NCBI GenBank assembly: GCA_001579985.1
Contig: LRSR01005925.1
Span: 1 to 29,409, forward strand
Reading direction: 5' to 3'
Length of the DNA stretch: 29,409 nt
Origin: Hypsibius dujardini
Taxonomy: Eukaryota; Tardigrada; Eutardigrada; Parachela; Hypsibiidae
In this document: in pieces, positions 20,961 to 29,409 of the stretch
Numbering within the stretch: position 1 is the first letter of the stretch
Layout: each line of letters begins with the position of its first letter
The notes under the pieces: generated by a model
The model's database searches: none
The model's input: the letters and a program-made list of their open reading frames with translations, nothing else
Told to the model about the DNA's origin: nothing
Made by a program: the position numbers and the translations under genes

Positions 20961-22375
20961 GAACTCGTTGAACAAAGGTGCTCTGGTGTTTTTATCCAGC
21001 CAACCTACTTTTAACCAACTCTCAGTACTACAGAACTACAACTACTAAGTAGTTCAGTGGAACTTCAATACTTCAATACTTCAGTACAGTAATACTAACC
21101 AACTTTTCAGTATGAGGCAAAGTCTGTATTTCGGCTCACCCTTCACTCGGTCGGTAAATCGGCTCGCTCATGGATTCTCTTTGATGGCAGCTGCTTGATT
21201 GTTTGATTTTCAGAAGTGCTATAGTATACTAGGATACAGTAAAAAATCAAACAATCAAGCAGCTACTATCAAAGAGAAATCCATGAGTGAGCCGATTTAT
21301 CGACCAATTGGAGGGTGAGCCGAAATACAGACTTTGCCTCATACTTTTGTAGTATTGGTATTAGAAACAAGCGCCGCCTTTTGGCCAATTCGAGATGAGG
21401 AAAGGAATCTTTGGTGGCTTACGAGCGCAGCGGAGCTCTCTAAACTGAAAATGATGAGAAGTGGAGTAGGAGCGAGGAGAAGAGCCCATTCAGTCAAACC
21501 GAATGCAAATGCTGACGAGTGACGATTAGGCTACCCTCCCGAAAAACACCATCCCAAATATGGTTGCATTCGATCACGGTGACATTTTCTGTCTTAAATA
21601 CCGTTCCATATTCCATACTGCGTAACAAAGCAGCTTATAACCCTTTTTAGTCCCTGCTGTAAAAAGGGACCAAACGGAGTACCATTTATGACACCAATTT
21701 TATTGGGACTTCGAAGTTTTTCCAGAGTAAGTTGAAAAGTCTCGAAATCTAGACGACCTCCAATACCAGTAACGGAACTGGTTGTCAGCCTTCCAGATAA
21801 ACGGACGCTCGCTTGAACCGACTTTCAATATCACTCTGCTAGGCTTTCACCGTCCCTATTGGTCGGTTGACACCAGTCGTAGCCGTAGCCGCATCTTTCA
21901 CATGGCCCACCATTTTCTAATTTGTTTGTACGAGTCGCTAAATTTTTCAGGAACGTTAACCAAAAACGTTCCCTCCCGGCACCCAAGGGTACGGTTCAAT
22001 TGACCGCCGTACTCCATTACAGTAAATTGATTATAGTAGATTACTATAGTAGATATATATATATATATATATTAGATATATGGATTAGTAGTGGTGGATT
22101 ATATTACAGCACAGTAAATTATTGTACTAGTAGATCCTTAATGTTATATTATACTCCATTACAGTAGACTGATTGCGCATGGCGTGTTAGCTATTGGCAG
22201 GCACCGAGTTACGGTCATTGTTTGCGTTCCAGATTTTCGGCCTCGAATGAAATGACGTAACACACTCGCTGAGAGCTTTATTTACACTTTCGTTTCGTAT
22301 TCTCGAATCCCGCGTTTTCCTTATTTTGCAACGGCTGGATTTTATTCCCTCTCACTGCCAGAGTTGCCTCGAATA
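20961..22375. other. Intergenic region with palindromic element
   Basis: No gene is seen. It holds a TA-flanked palindrome (21111-21343), a short hairpin (CCCTTTTTAGTCCC near 21643-21669 pairing with TAAAAAGGGA), an AT microsatellite (22051-22071), and a direct repeat ACTCCATTACAGTA seen near 22010 and 22152. Confidence 0.5.
21111..21343. mobile_element. 233-bp near-perfect palindrome (foldback MITE)
   Basis: The left arm begins TATGAGGCAAAGTCTGTATT and the right arm ends with its inverse. About 100 bp per arm pair with roughly 12 mismatches, separated by a loop of about 30 bp (21211-21240). TA at both outer edges fits a TA target duplication. A transcript from this locus would form a long hairpin. 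No coding capacity. Confidence 0.75.
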
Positions 22376-23561
22376 ATGCCGCGTCAAAAAAGGCCAGTGA
22401 TGCCGGGGAACGACACTGCAGTGGGGAACGACGCTGCGTACAAGTTCCCTTTAAAGCACAAGCAGTTGGACAACTTTGTCATGAATTATCTTCAGCAACT
22501 CCTCAACACCAGCTGCAACACTTACCTCCAGCACAAAGGCATCCAGTTTTACGAGGGTAAGCGCAGACGTCAAGCTTGTTTTGTGTGTGTGAACAGGCTA
22601 ATGGCAGGATGGGTTTCCTTTTCCAGGAACAAAAGTGGTGTGCCTGATGCACGGGCTTTATTATTCGGCCACGGTAAGCTATCGTTTGATTGATTGATGT
22701 GCTGTATCACGTGGCTGCGGCGATCGTTCGGTTGATTGATCACATTTACGGATTGATTGATCACATTTACGGATTGATTGATTACTTGTTACGATGTCCT
22801 TCTTGTATTGTACGACTGGCGTGGTTTCTTTGTTGGTATTACAACAAATTGTTTGTTCGTGTAATTGTCGTACTTTCAAATGCTCGTGATGCATTGGTTT
22901 CGATCATTTGGTTTAAGTATGAAAGACGTCTGAATTGATTGATTGATTGGTTAGTAAGCCTACGCACTTCTTCAATAACAGAGTATGAGATTGATTGAGG
23001 GTTGGATGGACGGATTAAGGAAGGGCTGGATCGGGGTTGTTTTGCCTCGCTTACAAGTTATAAGAATGTAAAATTATAGAAATCATCCGAGTAATTAATC
23101 AGCTGCGGATGCAGAGTCCCAAGAGGTCGGGGAGATTTTATTTGGTAAAATTCGTATTTATATCCATCGTTCTCTCCGTTTTAGGCTCGTATGCGTTACC
23201 GGATGTGCAAGCCCGACACCATGTACAAACGCGGAGAGGACGTTCCGGTAGAGCGTCAGGTGCTATCCTATGTCGTCAACCTCGATCACTGGCCGCGCAT
23301 GTATAAATCTGTTATTCTCGACTGATTTGACTTTAAATGCGATTATAGTTTTTAGATACAAATTGAGAATGGGTTCTTCTTTCAGGAAGAAGTATGATTA
23401 CGAGGTTCCGGAAAACGAGCTCATCGGCTGCGAGACGGATAGCCCTGTTGCCGTTGTTGGTATGCTCACGGCTTACCTGTGGAATAGCTGGAAGCGGTAC
23501 GCATATTTCTATCCACTGGCAAAGAAGCTAATCACAGAGACTGACATACAGACAGACAGAA

Positions 23562-23609
<48 letters not shown>

Positions 23610-23937
23610 TGACGTACACACATGCAGGAATATTGACAGATGTACAGACTGCAGGCAGATCGCTGGTAAATAATTAGAATTGGTGACTTGGGCGACGATG
23701 CATTTTTTTGTAGATTATAGACGCTTCGCGAGGTCATTGTATATGATTTTATTCTAGTGCCATTTCAGGGCAGAATTGGGCGACATACCGGATAAAGATA
23801 TGGGGCCTGGTGTTTGGCTGCTGGACGATGAGGAGTACGAGGACCTTCAGCGAATTTGGCGGAAACAATCGCGTGAAAATATCAGCTTCGTGGAGTTTGT
23901 TTCCCGAACGTACGCCGAGAGGACTGGTGCTCCTTAA
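22376..23937 (+). CDS. Conserved-looking protein of unknown function, 207 aa
   Basis: Five exons (22376-22556, 22627-22673, 23185-23300, 23386-23496, 23769-23937) join with consistent phases (1, 0, 2, 2) and good GT/AG signals to 207 residues. The start is the ATG of MPRQKRPVMPG. The sequence has a helical segment (HKQLDNFVMNYLQQLLNTSC), then GTKVVCLMHGLYYSATARMR, a Cys/Tyr-containing middle, GCETDSPVAVVGMLTAYLWN, and an acidic-then-basic helix (DDEEYEDLQRIWRKQ). There is no signal peptide or membrane segment, and no catalytic motif that I can name. An alternative donor at 23456 (GTATGC) would shift the last exon to a frame rich in Pro and Ser; the donor at 23497 keeps the more plausible acidic reading. 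The last exon converges on the spermidine-synthase-like gene 414 bp away. I do not recognise the family. Confidence 0.75.
22728..22784 (+). repeat. 21-bp tandem repeat in intron
   Basis: GGATTGATTGATCACATTTAC is repeated about 2.5 times in intron 2 of the 207-residue gene. Further GATTGATT runs occur to 22995. Confidence 0.8.
23549..23609 (+). repeat. (GACA)n microsatellite in intron
   Basis: About fourteen GACA units, one interrupted by an extra AAGA, lie in intron 4 of the 207-residue gene, 50 bp after the donor. They generate an artefactual Thr/Asp/Arg/Gln ORF and a Ser/Val/Cys/Leu ORF on the other strand. Confidence 0.95.
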
Positions 23938-24351
23938 GTTCCCTCCCCCGCTGATTCCTCCTAGACCAGCGGCGGTGAAAATTGATCCTTCCCCAAGCCT
24001 TCCAGATTTCAGTTTTCTTGTTCTCGCTCATTCAGCAAAAAAGTTGAAGTTTATTTTTGTTGGACTTATTTAAAACGTTTTAATTGTTTGTTGAATTCGC
24101 AAGTTTTATTTTTTGTGTGACATGGTGCTGCAGTTTTAGAGCGAGTTATGGTTGGTGGGTTGTATTATAACACCAGGTTGTAACACCAGTTGGTGGGTTG
24201 TATTATAGATTCATCTTCCGTGATATGTGCTTACTTTCGAAACTACATCACCTTGTCAGTTTCTACTCAGATACCAACTATTCTGAGAGAGAATCCGGAA
24301 CAGAAACGAACCACGCGACCGTTCAAATCTCTGTATTGAATATTCCCCCAA
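23938..24351. other. Convergent 3' region between two genes
   Basis: This interval lies between the stop codons of the plus-strand 207-residue gene and the minus-strand spermidine-synthase-like gene, and is presumably both 3' UTRs. It contains a direct repeat GTTGGTGGGTTGTATTATA (24152 and 24190). No exon is seen. Confidence 0.5.
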
Positions 24352-26640
24352 TTACTGATACGGGTAAATCGCAAAGTCTGAATGCCTTCCAGTTGGGTAG
24401 AGCTGGTTCTTGACAAACTGTGGCAAGGCAAACGCAGCGGCGTGAATGTCCAAATTATAGTAGCCGAGTGACCAGTCAGCCAATTGGTCCTCCGACAGCG
24501 GTCTTTCTGGTCGACGAAAATCTACTCCCTAGAAAAATGCAGAATCGTATTTGGTAAGTATCGGGTTAAACTGCACCTACAGTCAACGACAAGATAGAGT
24601 ACACTGGAGGGTCCAGGGAATGGACAAAAGGGGCGGGGCAAGGGGTGATTTTCAAACAATTGAACAATCAACCACCTGACCACTGCCTGCTCCGTCCCTT
24701 TTGCCTAAATCCCGGACCCTCCAGTGTACTCAATCTTATCGTTCATTGTATCTCTGTTTGTACGTTGGGGCGATTTTCAGAGACGTGATTTTAAAACTTC
24801 TCCAATTTTTCTAAATTAATTTAGTATTCTTCACTGTAAAAATGGCGATTTATCAAAATGCACTAAACATAATTATTTTGATGCTGCCCCATTTCAAATT
24901 TAATTGGGAATCCACTGGTCTCATCCAAATATTTTTCGGATATTAGGGGGAGGAGCTACATGCCAACTCTGGAAAGCTTCACTGGGATTTTTGGTCCTTT
25001 TGGAAAACTGTTCATAGCTCCGCCCCCTTATCCACGAAAAATATTAAGTTGACGCTCATCGATTTCAAATGAAATTCGGGATACGATGCTCACAGAATAA
25101 TTTCATTTAGTGCATTTCGAAGAATCGCCACGGAGTATGCCAGTGTTTTAGTAACTTTCAAATTTCGAAAAAAAAGTTCTCGGAGATTCACCGATGAAAT
25201 AAATTGTTTAACTATCATTAATATTAAACTAAATTGGAATAGAAATTGGAGAGATTTTGAAATGCGTCTGTGAAAATCGCCCAAAAGTCAGATCGTCGGT
25301 GAAGACGCCTGCTCAGCTGTCTGGGAACTCACCGGAGTCACGGAACAGATAATATTTCCGCCTTGGCCGGAAGCGCAAGACGGGATGTTAAAACCGTAGT
25401 AGTCGACGGACGGGAAGAGATTTCGCAACCAGCGGATCTTCTCTGTCAATATTCTCGTGGGTCGTCGCATCTCTACCCAAATACCCGAAGCTGTGGGAAG
25501 GAAAGCGATCATCAATTGCAATAGTCAAAGGTCTTGCCTGGTCCTGACACCGCCACTTACTCAGCGTTATGGTTATTCCATCCGGTTTTAAAGCATCCTT
25601 AACCAGCTCGAAGTACGACTCGCCAAAGAGTCCGTCGGCATTCGCTGCAGAGAAATTAAGGAAATAAAGGAAATTCAGAACACTAAGGTTGTCAATGCGT
25701 GTTTATATGCAGGCACTTTATAGATTTTTTTGTGGTCCAGGTCTATCGAACGGAAAGTGGTAAATTTAATAACATCTGGTACGTACGAGGTGGTACCGAG
25801 AAATCGCTAATGATCACATCGAACTCCCCCTGGTGTAGCTTGAGGAACTTCTTGGCGTCCACCGGATGGTACTTAAACTTTGGGTTGTCATAGTCGAAGC
25901 CCGAGGCGTGAAAGTGCTTCTTCAGCAGGTTGACCATTTCTTCGTCGTCTTCGACGTGGTCCACCGATTCCACCGATTCGTGCTTCAAAATTTCCTTCGC
26001 CAAACCGGAACCGTCCAGCCCTCCGACAATCAACACCTTCCTCGGATTGGGGTGGCATGTCAGGGGCAAATGCGTTGACATCTCGTAGTAAGTCCTATAA
26101 GTACGATTACAGGTGCCATAATTATTAAATCCTCATTATATATACATACATATGTATATTCTCATTATATATCTCATTATATATATATATAAATTAAAAG
26201 TTAAAGCCGCGGATGAAGTACGTCATACCAGCAGTCCTTTTGGGTTATCTGGATCGTTCCGTCAAAGACCAAGACCTTCCCAAACGCAGTCCTGAAAAGC
26301 AGACTCGCCATTACTCGTGCCTCAACGACTGATTTGAGACCTCATGAAAATCTTTGTTGACCGTTACACATCTGTCACATACAAATTAACCGTGGACTTA
26401 CGTGTTTAGAAGAATAAAGTCGTGGCGGTCTGTTTTGCGTTTGGCGATGATGTCGCTCACTTCCACGTCGGTTTGCATTCCGGGTAGGAGCTTCGGGTTG
26501 ACTGCATTCATCTCCGTGAACCATTTCTTACCTTTCTCCTCATGAAGCTGTTGGACATCATCGACGGCGGACTCGCTGTTAGGAGCTCGGCGACGTCGAC
26601 CCGGGCTTCCGGGTCCCTGATTACGGTCGATTTTAAACAT
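24352..26640 (-). CDS. Spermidine synthase-like protein, catalytic Asp replaced
   Basis: Six exons (26640-26402, 26291-26229, 26094-25787, 25644-25561, 25490-25333, 24528-24352) join in matching phases to 342 residues, near the usual 300. The first 45 or so residues are a charged extension. The synthase fold follows: KWFTEM, FGKVLVFDGTIQITQKD, HPNPRKVLIVGGLDGSG, the KFKYHPVDAKKFL segment, FDVIISDFSVPP, LFGESYFELVKDAL, FPSVDYYGFNIPSCASGQGG, and the C-terminal YYNLDIHAAAFALPQF. Active enzymes transfer aminopropyl from decarboxylated AdoMet to putrescine. Here the gate-loop motif DSSDPxGPA reads DFSVPPPNA without gaps: Asp198 is kept, but the second, catalytic Asp is Val201. The nucleotide motif GGGDGG is GGLDGSG. 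I therefore infer a divergent, possibly inactive or re-purposed paralogue. The last intron (804 bp) carries two foldback elements. Confidence 0.88.
24578..24750. mobile_element. 173-bp foldback MITE in the last synthase-like intron
   Basis: The left end TACAGTCAACGACAAGATAG pairs with the right end (reverse complement TACAATGAACGATAAGATTG). Pairing continues through GAGTACACTGGAGGGTCC with no mismatch and then CAAAAGGG. TA at both edges suggests a TA target duplication. No ORF. Confidence 0.75.
24765..25284. mobile_element. About 520-bp foldback element in the same intron
   Basis: The ends TTGGGGCGATTTTCAGAGAC and the inverse of TTGGGCGATTTTCACAGACG match closely. Weaker pairing continues inward (CTCCAATTT, AATTTAGT, AAATGCACTAAA, GGGGGCGGAGCTA against GGGGGAGGAGCTA), so both arms of about 200-250 bp derive from one palindrome. 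No coding capacity. The target duplication is not clear. Confidence 0.65.
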
Positions 26641-27184
26641 GCTTCCTTCAATGCTTTAAAGGGCGATTTCAACCGTTCGTGTAACAATACCAAAAAACTA
26701 CGATAAAACTACGATATGCGGTTGCGTCTCGGTTCGCACTAAAACAAGAGCATGTAAAAATTGTCATTCTGTACATTCTGTTCTCGTACCGACTGAAATA
26801 TTGGGCGAAGCAACCAACTGGTATCATTTTCCCGCGGCAACAGTAAAACTGCCCGGAGGTTCGCAGACGCAGTTTTATCTACACCAGCGAAGGCTGGTCA
26901 ACACCTAAAGCCATTCGTAACAAGACACGGAGGCTTTACGGATGGATTCGTTTATGGTCGCTTCGGACATCTTATCTCGTCGTATTCCGATGTGAAAACC
27001 TTAATCTTTGTAAAGTTTTCCGCCGATGAGCATTAGGTTTATTAACGACAGTTCTATAGTCGTACTGTATCACTCTTTCTAGCTCGGCCATTTTTTCTAT
27101 ATTCGGATAAGTTGTGGCGGTCACCTTGCCGTCTCGGAAACTGACGGTCAGTAGTTAGCACAAATGTCGACTGCTAGGGAGTGC

Positions 27185-27299
27185 TACTTATGTGGCAAAA
27201 ACCCTCAACTAACTGAGTTAGGACATTTAGCGCGTATATGCGTATTAATCGAGTGAAATGACTTGACTCGGTTAGTCGAGGGGTTTTGCCACATGTGTA
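27185..27299. mobile_element. 115-bp TA-flanked foldback MITE
   Basis: The ends are TACTTATGTGGCAAAAACCC and the inverse of TACACATGTGGCAAAACCCC; pairing continues through CTAACTGAGT / CTAACCGAGT. It is closely related to 27488-27613 and shares the terminal TACACAnGTGGC with 12711-13154. Confidence 0.75.
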
Positions 27300-27487
27300 G
27301 TAACCACGATGCCCATATGGTCACATTTCCTTGTAAATTAGATTCTTCCAAGGGTCCCCATTTACATTGTTACCAGAATTCGTTAACTTTATAAAGAAAT
27401 GACCGAACACCATGGAAATGCACATTCCTGGGCAGCCTAAAATGCATCGCTGGTGGCGCCCTCACTCGCATTATTGCGTACCGTTAC

Positions 27488-27613
27488 TACACAGGGGACA
27501 AAAACTTTGGCTGACCGAGTTAAGCCCTTTAACTCGTGCGATTTATATAGTTCATATACATGCCGAGTTGAATGGCTTAACTCGGTTAGTGCAAGATTTT
27601 TGCCACGTGTGTA
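27488..27613. mobile_element. 126-bp TA-flanked foldback MITE, same family
   Basis: The ends are TACACAGGGGACAAAAACTT and the inverse of TACACACGTGGCAAAAATCT; both arms contain GACCGAGTTAAG or TAACCGAGTTAAG. It lies 188 bp from the sister copy. Overlapping small ORFs on both strands are products of the palindrome. Confidence 0.75.
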
Positions 27614-27795
27614 CACTGTACTGTGTAGGACCATGACTCATGAGCATGTAGGAGTGGCGAGATCAGCTGTGAAATGAATGATCAGCTGTGTCATCGCAAC
27701 TGCGTAATAAACCACAACAAACGTTCTTGGAAACATGTTATCGTTTCATACCGTGCTTTTGCAGGCGATCCTGCTTTTTCTGCCTTGCCTAAAAC

Positions 27796-29409
27796 ATGTG
27801 GAACACCATCTTGACCCGTTCGCTTGGCATTAGATATCCCATCATCCAGGCCCCCATGGCGGGGGGCCCATCCACGCCGCAGCTGGTTGCAGCCGTTTCC
27901 AATGCCGGTGGGTTGGGCAGTTTAGGATGCGGTTACTTGACGCCGGACGGAATTCGCGATGAAATCCGCAGCACCCGTAAATTGACCGACAAACCCTTTG
28001 CCGTGGCCTTGTTCACCCCCGGCAAGTCGGATCCCCCCTCGCCAAGCATCATCCAGGAAGCGAGTAGGTTGTTGGATCCGTACCGGAAAGAGCTCGGTCT
28101 GCCGCTCAGTCCACCGAGCCCGACGAAGTTTGGAGAAGCACTGGAGGAGCAGCTGCAGGTGATATTGGAGGAGAAGCCGCCCGTGTTTGCCTTTACATTT
28201 GGTGTGCCACCGGAGGGCTTCCTGCGGGAGTGCAGGAAGCGGGGCATTTGGACGATGGGAACTGCGACGAATGCCGCGGAGGTGCGACTCATGCGCGACT
28301 CGCCCGATCCGGTTAGTCGTTATGGTGTATTATCATTACTGTCTTACTTGGCTGGCTCTCGAAATCATTTAGTGTTGCTATGAAATGGTCAATTTTTAGA
28401 TATCGGTATAATTTGGCTAGCCAGATAGTATGAAGAGGCAGACGGAAGACAAGCAGGATGAGACGAGATGAAAAGTGAACAGGATCGGAAAAAGAGAGGA
28501 AGACCAAGCGTAGGGATGGGGAATCAGACAGATTGGCCGACGGCCGGGTTGACCTTGCGGAGTACTGCGGCGGAGGGACCTTTAGAATAAACGGTCAGCC
28601 AGTTGAAGGGACCGATGTGCTCCATTTGCGATGGATCCTCTGCTGGTACTGTGCGCCAAATCTGGAGTAGGAGAGTTACACACAGAGTGGTCAGATTGAG
28701 TGGATGAACCAATGACGAGTGGTAGTGGTAGACGAGTGGTAGACGAGTGGTAGTGGTAGTATGACGAGTAACAAAGTTGTAGGCGAGATACATGTACTAG
28801 TACTCTACTGGACAGCCAGAACTTAATTTCTATTATAAAAATGTGTGCTTCTGGATGATGTAGGTCGATTTCGTCTTCGCTCAAGGTTGCGAAGCCGGCG
28901 GCCATCGCGGCGCTCACGCGTCCAGCATTTCCAATGACACTTTCACCGCACTGCTCCCACTTGTTCCACAACTCGTCAAGGAGAACGTCCCCATCATCGC
29001 AGCCGGTGGCATCATGAATGGTAGTCAGATCGTCGCCGCCCTGGACCTGGGTGCTTGTGGCGTGTCAATGGGCACTGCCTTCCTGCTCTGCCCAGAGTCT
29101 GGTACCAGCGCCCCTTATAGAGCTGCTCTCCGGAACGAAGCAGCCAGCGCGGAGCCCGTTGGAACTGCGTATACACGAGTGATTTCCGGACGTTTGGCCC
29201 GCGGCATTCGGAACCGTTTCATGCGGGAGATGGAGCAGTTTGAGGGGAGAATCCCGGGTTATCCGTATCAATACTACGTGACTCAACCGTTACGGAAGGC
29301 CTGCGTCAGTGCTGGTCGCTCCGACTTCATCTCCATGTGGGCTGGTCAGGGTGTCAGTCGCATTCGGGAGTTGCCGGCTACGGACCTACTAGCGCGTTTA
29401 GTGACGGAG
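27796..29409 (+). CDS. Nitronate monooxygenase (2-nitropropane dioxygenase family), partial
   Basis: Two exons (27796-28311 and 28864 to the window edge; 552-bp intron, phase 0) give 354 residues with the C-terminus cut off. FMN-dependent nitronate monooxygenases oxidise alkyl nitronates such as propionate 3-nitronate to aldehydes plus nitrogen oxides. Family marks are LGIRYPIIQAPMAGG at residues 10-24, SNAGGLGSLGCGYL, FTFGVPPEGFL, the catalytic-His motif AQGCEAGGHRG (His186), AAGGIMNG, and the FMN-phosphate loop GACGVSMGTAFLLCPES. SGRLARGIRNRF follows as expected. No signal or targeting peptide is obvious, so it is probably cytosolic. The start is the first ATG, with AAAAC before it. The family is common in bacteria and fungi and patchy in animals, so acquisition by transfer is possible, but the intron shows it is a resident eukaryotic gene and not a contaminant. 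Confidence 0.93.
28680..28770 (+). repeat. GTGGTAGACGA-type short repeat in intron
   Basis: Imperfect repeats of GACGAGTGGTAGTGGTA occur three to four times in the intron of the nitronate monooxygenase gene. Confidence 0.75.

Larger units (their letters stand above)
26641..27795. other. Divergent intergenic region with two small MITEs
   Basis: This separates the minus-strand synthase-like start from the plus-strand nitronate monooxygenase start. It contains two related TA-flanked foldback elements (27185-27299, 27488-27613). No exon or RNA gene was recognised elsewhere in it. Confidence 0.5.

Noticed and set aside
23270-23737. ORFs over the GACA microsatellite
   Set aside because: They are intronic simple-sequence artefacts between exons 4 and 5 of the 207-residue gene.

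Overview
The window is nuclear DNA from an invertebrate animal. Most genes are split by short spliceosomal introns (about 60-550 bp, GT...AG) with phases that match across every junction I joined. The gene content is metazoan: a Slo1/BK potassium channel, an astacin-fold protein, and a SAM-domain protein with a SAMD15-like tail. Intron size, mid-range base composition and several secreted Cys-, Thr- or Gly-rich proteins would fit a small ecdysozoan, perhaps a tardigrade, but I cannot prove the taxon.

Layout from left to right. A coding-like minus-strand fragment (122-478) of unknown identity comes first. Next are a SAM-domain gene (1457-2661, +), a secreted Thr-rich protein (3611-4549, +), and a six-exon secreted astacin-like protein that has lost all zinc ligands (5049-8112, +). 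A 653-bp TTAA-flanked element (8181-8833) precedes a secreted Gly-rich repeat protein with an in-frame TGA (9091-10045, -). The central feature is a 20-exon BK-type channel gene (10681-18540, -), whose introns carry minisatellites and at least three non-autonomous DNA transposons. Divergent from it is a small secreted EB-module-like gene (19239-20960, +). A palindromic element (21111-21343) and a five-exon gene of unknown function (22376-23937, +) follow. This gene converges on a six-exon spermidine-synthase-like gene (24352-26640, -), whose last intron holds two foldback elements. The last gene is a nitronate monooxygenase running off the right edge (27796-29409, +).

These are independent eukaryotic genes, and I see no operon or gene cluster with one shared function. 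The most notable points are two apparent pseudoenzymes: the astacin with no His/Glu zinc site, and the aminopropyltransferase-fold protein with Val at the catalytic Asp position. Others are a BK channel with an altered S4 and a diluted Ca bowl, a Gly-rich ORF that continues in frame past TGA, and a dense set of MITE-like elements. Three of those elements share one TA-flanked terminal repeat, and two abutting hAT-like copies have recognisable 8-bp target duplications. Exon models were joined by eye from splice signals, phase and family alignment remembered from known proteins; no search was run.
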